The notes below the pieces were generated by a model. That model was given only the letters and a program-made list of their open reading frames with translations. It searched no databases and had not been told where the DNA came from. DNA of 7,129 bases from an uncultured Oscillospiraceae bacterium (lineage in GTDB: Bacteria > Bacillota > Clostridia > Oscillospirales > Oscillospiraceae), in NCBI GenBank assembly GCA_934643765.1, contig CAKUCT010000101.1:1-7129 (forward strand). The letters are read 5' to 3'. Positions 1 to 6,520 of the stretch are shown here, one piece after another (the first letter of the stretch is position 1; the number at the start of each line of letters is the position of its first letter). The position numbers and the translations under genes are program-made.

Positions 1-87
1 GTCGTCACCAACGCCAAGCCGGACGCGCAATGGCTTTCGTTCCTCGCGGAACACAAGGTCGATTGCCTCTACCCCGGCGCCAAATAA
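1..87 (+). CDS. 3' end of an unrecognised protein-coding gene
   Basis: An open frame runs from the first base to a TAA stop and encodes the last 28 residues of a protein, ending DCLYPGAK. The frame has GC-rich third positions like the neighbouring genes, and a strong terminator begins eight bases after the stop, so it reads as a genuine gene end. I do not recognise the family from so short a tail, and no motif is visible. It converges on the AGCS symporter gene, so it is not part of that transcript. Confidence 0.6.
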   Translation, partial: VVTNAKPDAQWLSFLAEHKVDCLYPGAK

Positions 88-94
88 GAAAAAC

Positions 95-134
95 GCCCCG
101 CGCAGGAAATCCTGCGCGGGGCATTATTTGTTTT
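95..134. terminator. bidirectional intrinsic terminator between convergent genes
   Basis: A perfect 12-bp GC-rich stem (95-106 with 111-122) closes an AAAT loop. On the + strand it is followed by a T-rich run (123-134), ending the partial gene at 1-87. On the - strand the same hairpin is followed by GTTTTTCTTATTT (94-82), ending the AGCS transcript. The - strand U-tract is written over the stop codon of the + strand gene, a compact arrangement in which one hairpin serves both transcripts. Confidence 0.9.
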
Positions 135-1539
135 ATGCTTTGAGTCTGCTCTTGTCTGTAAAATATTCTTTGGTCAGCTTCGCGACCACGCCCGAGAGCG
201 CAAACAGCGCGATGAAGTTCGGGATGGCCATGAGGCCGTTGAAGGTATCCGCAATATCCCAGACGACCTGCAGCTTCGCAACCGCACCAATGACAATCAC
301 GATGATGAACGCCACCTGATAGCCCTTGGCAAACTTCAGGCCGAACAGATACTGCGCGCAGCGGCTGCCGTAGAGCGACCAGCCGAGCACCGTCGTAAAG
401 GCAAACAGCGTCAGCGCCAGCGCCACAAAGACGGAGGCGAATTTCTGGCCGAAGACCGTTGCAAACGCGCCTGCAATCAGCTCAGAGTTGACATACTCGC
501 CGAACGGAATTTCCACGCCGCTGCAGATGATCGTCAGAGCCGTCAGCGTGCAGATGACAATGGTATCGGCAAAAACCTCAAACACGCCGTACATGCCCTG
601 CTGCACGGGGCCCGGGGTATCGGCCGCCGCATGGGCAATCGCCGCCGAGCCAAGGCCCGCCTCATTGGAGAACGCACTTCTGCGCAAGCCCCAGACGATG
701 GTCTGCTTCAATGCGATACCGGCCGCCGCACCGCCGATGGCGCCGGGCGTAAAGGCCGTGGCAAAAATCTTACCAAACGCCGGGCCGATGTTTCCCGCGT
801 GTGCAAAGATGACAACAAGCGCAAACACAATGTAAAGAATGCTCATAAACGGGATGAGCTTTTCGGCAACGGCGCCGATGCGCTTGATGCCGCCGAAGAG
901 AATCACGCCGACCAGCGCCGCGATGGCAAGGCCGAAGATCAGGTTCAGAAGCTTTCGCTCGCCAACCGCCGCCGGGATGAACGCGTCAATGGCGTCGTTG
1001 ATCGAGCCGACGATGGAGTTGACCTGGGACATGTTGCCGATGCCGAAGCACGCGATACCGGCAAACACGGCAAAGGCAATACCGACCCACTGCATGTTCT
1101 TTCCAAGGCCGTTTTTGACGTAATACATAGGTCCGCCAACCCAGTCGCCCTTTGCGTCGCGCTCACGGAAGCGGATGGACAGCACAACCTCAGAATACTT
1201 AATGATCATGCCGAGCAGCGCCGCCAGCCACAGCCAGAACACTGCGCCGTAGCCGCCGAGGGCAATGGCCTGGGAGGTGCCGACAATGTTGCCCGTGCCG
1301 ACCGTCGCAGCCAGCGCGGTCGTCACCGCCTGCAGCGGCGTCACAGCGCCCTCGCCAGCGGTCTGCTTTTCGAACATCTTGCCGACGGTGTTTTTCATGA
1401 TGTAGCCGAACTTGCTGAACTGGATTCCACGGTTCCGGATGGTCAGATACAGACCTCCTACGATGGTACATGGCAGGAAAATATACAGCCATGCAACCGT
1501 ATTGAGTGTGCCGGTGAAAAAGTCAATCAACGCTTGCAT
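133..1539 (-). CDS. sodium:alanine symporter family (AGCS) amino-acid transporter
   Basis: Predicted 468-residue integral membrane carrier of the alanine/glycine:cation symporter family (TC 2.A.25), which imports alanine, glycine or sometimes glutamine with Na+ (H+ in some members). The length is normal and the chain is almost wholly hydrophobic helices. Family landmarks are visible: GGLYLTIRNRGIQF near 28-41, TALAATVGTGNIVGT at 74-88 (the conserved substrate-binding segment), GGPMYYV at 135-141, NMSQVNS at 169-175 and SAFSNEAGLGSAA at 288-300. The substrate cannot be read from the sequence; the nearby glnN and asnB make alanine, glycine or glutamine plausible. I chose ATG at 1539, with AGG five bases upstream; a GTG two codons earlier (1545) is the only other in-frame start. 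It has its own promoter (1643-1671) and a terminator just past the stop. Confidence 0.93.
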   Translation of the reverse strand: MQALIDFFTGTLNTVAWLYIFLPCTIVGGLYLTIRNRGIQFSKFGYIMKNTVGKMFEKQTAGEGAVTPLQAVTTALAATVGTGNIVGTSQAIALGGYGAVFWLWLAALLGMIIKYSEVVLSIRFRERDAKGDWVGGPMYYVKNGLGKNMQWVGIAFAVFAGIACFGIGNMSQVNSIVGSINDAIDAFIPAAVGERKLLNLIFGLAIAALVGVILFGGIKRIGAVAEKLIPFMSILYIVFALVVIFAHAGNIGPAFGKIFATAFTPGAIGGAAAGIALKQTIVWGLRRSAFSNEAGLGSAAIAHAAADTPGPVQQGMYGVFEVFADTIVICTLTALTIICSGVEIPFGEYVNSELIAGAFATVFGQKFASVFVALALTLFAFTTVLGWSLYGSRCAQYLFGLKFAKGYQVAFIIVIVIGAVAKLQVVWDIADTFNGLMAIPNFIALFALSGVVAKLTKEYFTDKSRLKA

Positions 1540-1600
1540 AAACACCTGCGGGCAATCCCACGACTGCCCCCTCCCTCTCTGAAATTTTTGAAATAGCGGG

Positions 1601-1618
1601 CCGAAAATCCTCCTTCGG
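1601..1618 (-). promoter_or_regulatory. small leader hairpin presenting a Shine-Dalgarno-like GGAGGA, upstream of the AGCS gene
   Basis: On the - strand, CCGAA (1618-1614) can pair with TTCGG (1605-1601), placing GGAGGATT in the loop. The overlapping AAGGAGG (1615-1609) is a far better ribosome binding site than the one directly before the AGCS start, yet it lies about 70 bases upstream and no ATG, GTG or TTG follows at a usable distance. It may be a relic of an older start, a ribosome standby site, or chance. Confidence 0.25.
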
Positions 1619-1642
1619 AATTTGTGAAAAAACTCCTGATTT

Positions 1643-1671
1643 ATTATAACACAGTTTCAATATTCCTTCAA
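1643..1671 (-). promoter_or_regulatory. sigma-A type promoter for the AGCS gene
   Basis: On the - strand a TTGAAG -35 (1671-1666, four of six consensus bases) is followed by exactly 17 bases and a perfect TATAAT -10 (1648-1643). The -10 has an extended TGT just before it. Transcription should start near 1636, giving a leader of about 100 bases. It lies in the 246-base gap after asnB, where I see no convincing terminator, so some read-through from asnB is possible. Confidence 0.75.
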
Positions 1672-1785
1672 GAAATTCCGCATGAATTTTATGCAAAGAA
1701 TCTACAATCCCCGTCGATGTCCTTCAATCAGGAACATTTTTCACATAATGTCCGTCCTTTGGCTCTGTGTACGGAGCTGCTTTGC

Positions 1786-3363
1786 TCACTTGCCGCTCGC
1801 GCCGTAGTTCGACAGCACACGCGCCGACGGATCGTCCACATCGCAGCCGGGCCAGGTCTTGTTCGGCATCCAGAAATCGACGATCATTTCCGACTGTCCG
1901 GGATAGTAGCTCTCGAAAATTTCACGGTACAAAAGCGATTCCTTGGTAAATGGCTGCGCGTGCGTGTACTTGCTGCGCTTTTCTTCAAATTCCTCGTCGG
2001 TATAATAGCTGTTTGCGTACTCCTTGAGATAGTCCACCATCGAGTGGCCCACGGCGTCCGAGAACGCAGCTTTTTCGCGGTAGAGAATATCGTGCGGCAG
2101 ATAGTCGCCTTCAAACGCGTGACGCAGCAGGTACTTGCCCTTGCCGTATTTGTTGAGTTTCAGTTCGGGATCAACCGACATCACATATTTTACAAAGTCC
2201 AGATCACCGAACGGCACGCGCGCTTCAAGCGAGTTGACGCTGATGCAGCGGTCGGCGCGCAGGACATCGTACATGTGCAGCTCACGGATGCGCTTCTGCG
2301 CCTCCAGCTGGAACGCTTCGGCGGAGGGCGCAAAATCCGTATACTTGTAGCCGAACAGCTCATCGGAAATTTCACCCGTCAGCAGCACGCGGATATCCGT
2401 GTTTTCGTGGATCCACTTGCAAAGAAGGTACATGCCCATGCTGGCGCGGATGGTCGTGATGTCAAACGTGCCAAGCAGTTCGATGACTTCCCGCAGAGAA
2501 TCGAGCACCTGCTGCTTGGTCATATAGACCTCGGTGTGGTCGCTTCCGATATAGTCCGCGACCTCTTTTGCGTACTTGAGGTCGATGGCGTCCTCGCTCA
2601 TGCCGATGGCAAAGGTGCGGATCGGCGTTTTCGACTCTCTTGCCGCGATTGCGCACACCAACGACGAGTCCAGGCCGCCGGAGAGCAGGAAGCCAACCTT
2701 CGCATCGGCCACCAGCCGCTTTTCAACGCCCGCGACCAGCTTGTCGTGAATCTTGCTGCAGACCGTTTCCAGATCGTCGTGGCAGACCGCTTTGACATCT
2801 GCAATATCGCAATAGCTGACAAACTTGCCGTCCTTGTAGTAGTGTCCTGGCGGGAAGGGCATGATCTTGTCGCAGAGCGTGACGAGGTTCTTCGGCTCGC
2901 TTGCAAAGACGATGACGCCCTTCTTGTCGTAGCCATAATACAGGGGGCGGATGCCGATGGGGTCGCGCGCGGCGATATACTCTTTTGTACGGCCGTCGAA
3001 CAAAATCAGCGCAAACTCCGCGTCGAGCATCTTGAACATCTCAACGCCGTGCTCAAAATACAGCGGCAGCAGAATTTCGCAGTCCGAGCCGCTCTGGAAT
3101 GTGTACTTCTCTTCCAGCTCTTTTTTCAGCTTCTCATAGCCGTAAATCTCGCCGTTGCAGACCACGTAGCTGCCGTCGCGCTCAAACGGCTGCATACCGG
3201 CGGGCGTCAGACCCATGATGGAAAGGCGGTGGAACCCGAGCAGACCCTTTCCGGTATCTACAATCCGGCTGTCATCTGGACCGCGGGAGACGGTTTTCAG
3301 AAAACCCTTCTGAAACTCAGAAAAGGCGGCACAGACATCGCAATAACCCATAATCGAACACAT
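1786..3363 (-). CDS. asnB: asparagine synthase, glutamine-hydrolysing (AsnB)
   Basis: Converts aspartate, ATP and glutamine to asparagine, AMP, PPi and glutamate in the cytoplasm. The 525-residue protein has both AsnB domains. The N-terminal class II glutaminase begins with Met-Cys, so Cys2 is the nucleophile after Met removal. It has RGPDD at 27-31, HRLSI at 45-49, CNGEIYG at 69-75 and SGSDCE at 91-96, the usual glutamine pocket. The C-terminal synthetase has the ATP-binding PP-loop SGGLDSS at 228-234, the GEISDELFGY segment at 330-339, SVNSLEARVPFGD at 375-387 and REKAAFSDAVG at 429-439. All key residues appear intact, and the length is close to E. coli AsnB. The ATG start has GGAGGA seven bases upstream. 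The gene is preceded by a T-box with an asparagine specifier, which independently supports an asparagine-making role. Confidence 0.97.
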   Translation of the reverse strand: MCSIMGYCDVCAAFSEFQKGFLKTVSRGPDDSRIVDTGKGLLGFHRLSIMGLTPAGMQPFERDGSYVVCNGEIYGYEKLKKELEEKYTFQSGSDCEILLPLYFEHGVEMFKMLDAEFALILFDGRTKEYIAARDPIGIRPLYYGYDKKGVIVFASEPKNLVTLCDKIMPFPPGHYYKDGKFVSYCDIADVKAVCHDDLETVCSKIHDKLVAGVEKRLVADAKVGFLLSGGLDSSLVCAIAARESKTPIRTFAIGMSEDAIDLKYAKEVADYIGSDHTEVYMTKQQVLDSLREVIELLGTFDITTIRASMGMYLLCKWIHENTDIRVLLTGEISDELFGYKYTDFAPSAEAFQLEAQKRIRELHMYDVLRADRCISVNSLEARVPFGDLDFVKYVMSVDPELKLNKYGKGKYLLRHAFEGDYLPHDILYREKAAFSDAVGHSMVDYLKEYANSYYTDEEFEEKRSKYTHAQPFTKESLLYREIFESYYPGQSEMIVDFWMPNKTWPGCDVDDPSARVLSNYGASGK

Positions 3364-3399
3364 GATAAAATCCTCCAGAATTTTGATTCAGCATTCGAT
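3353..3399 (-). promoter_or_regulatory. asnB: possible start-codon-masking helix of the asnB T-box
   Basis: On the - strand AUCGAAUGC (3399-3391) can pair over nine positions, two of them G-U, with GUGUUCGAU (3361-3353). The latter holds the last base of the asnB AUG and the next codons. Inside it, AAAAU can pair with AUUUU, leaving the GGAGG ribosome binding site in the loop. The first three bases of the outer helix are the last three of the T-box antiterminator stem, so the two folds exclude each other. This is a drawn structure, not a computed one. Confidence 0.35.
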
Positions 3400-3612
3400 A
3401 GGGCAAGTGCTGACTCGCTGTGCCACCTATCTTTTGTCTCTGCGGGCGTCCAATAACGCCCCGCCGGGGTAACGGGCGGCGGCCCGGCGCACCTACTAAG
3501 AAGATTGCTTCTGTTCAGCTTGCAGCTCATCGGGTGTTCTTCACGCGGTGCCCGCTGCATGGCTCTCACCTGCCCATGCTCTCTGGAAGCGGCATTCCGT
3601 GCTACTTTTCCT
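3397..3612 (-). promoter_or_regulatory. T-box leader of asnB, tRNA-Asn specific
   Basis: Read on the - strand, the leader has the T-box landmarks in order. An AGAGAG motif is followed by a hairpin with a GGUGAGAG-type distal loop and a specifier segment GUGAAGAACACCC, with AAC (3538-3536), an asparagine codon, followed by a purine. Then come an AGUAGG junction and a GC-rich stem. The antiterminator is unusually clear: GAUAGG (3431-3426) pairs with CCUAUC (3402-3397), a seven-base bulge UGGCACA sits at 3425-3419, and GCGAGU (3418-3413) pairs with ACUUGC (3408-3403) around a CAGC loop. The UGGC bulge base-pairs with a tRNA 3' end GCCA, matching the G discriminator typical of tRNA-Asn. Uncharged tRNA-Asn should raise asnB expression. 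No U-tract terminator follows. Exact outer limits are approximate. Confidence 0.9.
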
Positions 3613-3676
3613 GGTTCAAACGCTTTTCACGTGTATAGATTTGTTTCTTTCTCTTCTCTTGGCTTTCGCGGCTGGC

Positions 3677-3850
3677 TCAGTCCCAGGCGCTGGTATCCAT
3701 GCAGCACAGATACGAATAGGCATCTGTCTCGAAGCAGGAATCGAGAAAATCATGCTGCTCATGGACGCTCTCCATCAGGAAGGAATGTACGGGATTGATA
3801 AACTGATACGGACACTGTTCGTCGTAGCAGCGGCTGATGTTACGGTTCAT
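3677..3850 (-). CDS. small 57-residue protein of unknown function between glnN and asnB
   Basis: The frame starts at ATG 3850 behind AAGGAGG six bases upstream, one of the best ribosome binding sites in the window, and ends in TGA. The protein begins MNRNISRCYDEQCPYQF and ends in CCMDTSAWD. It has five cysteines (8, 13, 39, 49, 50) and three histidines (22, 30, 33), and is rich in Asp/Glu, Tyr and Phe, with no signal peptide or membrane segment. Metal binding is conceivable but unproven. It lies 58 bases after the glnN stop on the same strand with no promoter of its own that I can see, so it is probably co-transcribed with glnN. I do not recognise the family. A role in nitrogen control would be guesswork based only on location. 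Confidence 0.7.
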   Translation of the reverse strand: MNRNISRCYDEQCPYQFINPVHSFLMESVHEQHDFLDSCFETDAYSYLCCMDTSAWD

Positions 3851-3872
3851 AAGAATCCTCCTTATCAAAACT

Positions 3873-3893
3873 AAAACGTCAAATTTTCGTTTT
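3873..3893 (-). terminator. weak AT-rich hairpin after glnN, possible partial terminator
   Basis: On the - strand AAAACG (3893-3888) can pair with CGTTTT (3878-3873) around a nine-base loop, followed by AGTTTTG. The stem is short and AT-rich, so termination would be inefficient at best. It may reduce rather than stop read-through from glnN into the 57-residue ORF. Confidence 0.2.
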
Positions 3894-3908
3894 CTTCGCT
3901 TCCCCGGC

Positions 3909-6005
<2,097 letters not shown>

Positions 6006-6030
6006 ACCGCAGCACTCCTTTCTCTCATTC

Positions 6031-6080
6031 AAAAAGCGAGACAAACCGTCCTGAATGCTCAAGACGCCATTGCCTCGCTT
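6031..6080 (-). promoter_or_regulatory. second glnN leader attenuator: hexaloop hairpin competing with a U-tract hairpin
   Basis: On the - strand CGAGGC (6077-6072) pairs with GUCUUG (6065-6060) around loop AAUGGC, again with A1 and G4, closing C-G pair and a G-U next to it. The 5' arm can instead join a long helix: AGCGAGGCAA (6079-6070) with UUGUCUCGCU (6044-6035), with an inner hairpin CGUCUUGA/UCAGGACG around GCAU, followed by UUUU and then G. The two folds exclude each other. The U-tract is shorter than in the first attenuator, and no partner hairpin with an A1/G4 loop is evident, so this copy may be weaker or degenerate. Confidence 0.5.
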
Positions 6081-6118
6081 CGCTCGCTGTGTTCGTTATA
6101 AAATTAAAATTTGGAAAT

Positions 6119-6156
6119 AAAGAAAAAGCGCCTTTGAGCCCCATTGCTCAAAGACG
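6119..6156 (-). terminator. leader terminator in the glnN 5' UTR
   Basis: On the - strand an 11-bp stem (6156-6146 with 6139-6129, one G-U pair) closes the loop AAUGGG and is followed by CUUUUUCUUU. It sits about 15 bases into the transcript and 124 bases before the glnN start, so it would stop transcription before the gene unless prevented. Its lower stem uses the 3' arm of the upstream hairpin at 6150-6167, the hallmark of an attenuator. Confidence 0.8.
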
Positions 6157-6167
6157 TCATTGCCTTT
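6136..6167 (-). promoter_or_regulatory. ANTAR-type paired hairpins in the glnN leader (P1 and P2)
   Basis: Two abutting hairpins on the - strand carry six-base loops with A at position 1 and G at position 4. P1 is AAAGGC-AAUGAC-GUCUUU (6167-6150) and P2 is GAGC-AAUGGG-GCUC (6149-6136). EutV/NasR-type ANTAR regulators are known to bind such tandem hexaloop hairpins and prevent terminator formation. Here P2 is also the top of the terminator at 6119-6156, and the 3' arm of P1 is its lower 5' arm, so holding P1 closed would prevent termination. No ANTAR gene lies in this window, so the regulator is inferred. Confidence 0.65.
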
Positions 6168-6176
6168 ATGCTGCGA

Positions 6177-6205
6177 ATTATACACACGTATCCGGCGTTT
6201 GTCAA
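6177..6205 (-). promoter_or_regulatory. perfect consensus sigma-A promoter for glnN
   Basis: On the - strand TTGACA (6205-6200), exactly 17 bases, then TATAAT (6182-6177): both hexamers match consensus in full. Transcription should start near 6169-6171, which places the first leader hairpin at the extreme 5' end of the RNA. A promoter this strong directly before a terminator suggests that control is exerted mainly after initiation. Confidence 0.92.
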
Positions 6206-6232
6206 GCACTAATTTTAAAATTTCTCATTTCT

Positions 6233-6270
6233 TTTTGCAAGAAAATCTTTCCGGCTTGCAAAATTTTTTT
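6233..6270 (+). terminator. orphan terminator-like hairpin between the divergent promoters
   Basis: TTTTGCAAG (6233-6241) is a perfect inverted repeat of CTTGCAAAA (6255-6263), with a 13-base loop, followed on the + strand by seven Ts (6264-6270). It has the shape of a + strand terminator, but no + strand gene lies upstream within 6 kb. It could stop antisense transcription coming out of glnN, end a small RNA, or insulate the amidotransferase promoter. The stem is only moderately GC-rich. Confidence 0.45.
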
Positions 6271-6352
6271 GAGTCTTCATGATTTTCAGCAAATCAAACC
6301 CTGTTTCTCAGGCTCCGGCTTGTCTGTTTGACCAAAAAGAAGCTCCGGCTTG
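6250..6352 (+). repeat. three direct copies of TCCGGCTTG in the divergent intergenic region
   Basis: TCCGGCTTG occurs at 6250-6258, 6314-6322 and 6344-6352. The last two share a longer GCTCCGGCTTG core and are 30 bases apart, about three helical turns; the first and second are 64 apart, about six turns. GCAAATCAAA is also repeated (6289-6298 and 6352-6361). All lie between the two -35 elements, so they could be binding sites for a regulator acting on both promoters. The first copy overlaps the hairpin at 6233-6263, so part of the pattern may have another cause. Apart from these and the hairpin, I see no gene or RNA in 6206-6361. Confidence 0.5.
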
Positions 6353-6361
6353 CAAATCAAA

Positions 6362-6390
6362 TTGACAACCGCCCGGCCGCATGCTATCAT
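6362..6390 (+). promoter_or_regulatory. sigma-A promoter for the amidotransferase gene
   Basis: A perfect TTGACA (6362-6367), a 17-base spacer and TATCAT (6385-6390, five of six consensus bases) face rightward, divergent from the glnN promoter. The start should fall near 6397, leaving a leader of about 124 bases that contains a hexaloop hairpin and a terminator. Confidence 0.88.
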
Positions 6391-6425
6391 ACACCATAAT
6401 TATTACATATTGTTTTTACGAAGTA

Positions 6426-6443
6426 ATGAGCAAAGGCGTTCAT
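6426..6443 (+). promoter_or_regulatory. ANTAR-type hexaloop hairpin in the amidotransferase leader
   Basis: AUGAGC (6426-6431) pairs with GUUCAU (6438-6443) around the loop AAAGGC, with A1 and G4. As in the two glnN hairpins, the closing pair is C-G and the next is G-U, giving a shared GC-AAnGRC-GUY core although the outer stems differ. The loop and 3' arm contain AGGCG (6434-6438), which can pair with the base of the following terminator, so the hairpin and the full terminator compete. No second hairpin with an A1/G4 loop is evident; the downstream one (6447-6468) has a different loop. Confidence 0.55.
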
Positions 6444-6490
6444 GCAGGCAGGGCCATCCGGTCCTGCCCGGATGGGCGCCTCTTTTTATT
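6434..6490 (+). terminator. leader terminator before the amidotransferase gene, with a competing hairpin
   Basis: CCATCCGG (6454-6461) pairs perfectly with CCGGATGG (6468-6475), loop TCCTGC. AGGCG (6434-6438) or GGC (6447-6449) can extend the base by pairing with GCGCCT, followed by the T-run TCTTTTTATT (6481-6490). A 9-bp alternative hairpin, GGCAGGGCC (6447-6455) with GGTCCTGCC (6460-6468), loop ATCC, uses the same bases and would prevent it. With its ORF starting 30 bases on, this is a leader attenuator rather than the end of an upstream gene. Confidence 0.78.
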
Positions 6491-6520
6491 ACCCCCAGCA
6501 TCAGGAAGGAAGGGATTTTC

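Noticed and set aside
631..1596. A 321-codon open frame on the + strand opposite the AGCS gene
   Set aside because: The opposite strand encodes a clear transporter. This frame is highly charged, Arg/Asp-rich and resembles no family I know, so it is an antisense shadow.
1624..3456. A 610-codon open frame on the + strand opposite asnB
   Set aside because: It lies entirely over asnB and its T-box, has no ribosome binding site or recognisable domain, and is the expected by-product of GC-biased codons read in antisense.
3297..3569. A 90-codon - strand frame covering the asnB leader
   Set aside because: It runs through the T-box, whose structure explains the sequence, and it overlaps the asnB start in another frame.
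3632..3637. TATACA as a -10 element for the asnB T-box transcript (- strand)
   Set aside because: It is well placed relative to the T-box start, but no -35 resembling TTGACA lies 16-18 bases upstream; the region there is a purine-rich run. A weak promoter or read-through from glnN remains possible.
6006..6062. A TTG-initiated 19-residue N-terminal extension of GlnN
   Set aside because: There is no ribosome binding site before the TTG, the segment lies within leader hairpins, and the family N-terminus fits the ATG at 6005 with AAGGAG.
6006..6170. A glutamine riboswitch in the glnN leader
   Set aside because: I looked for the conserved glnA/downstream-peptide RNA core and did not see it; paired hexaloop hairpins with terminators explain the leader better.
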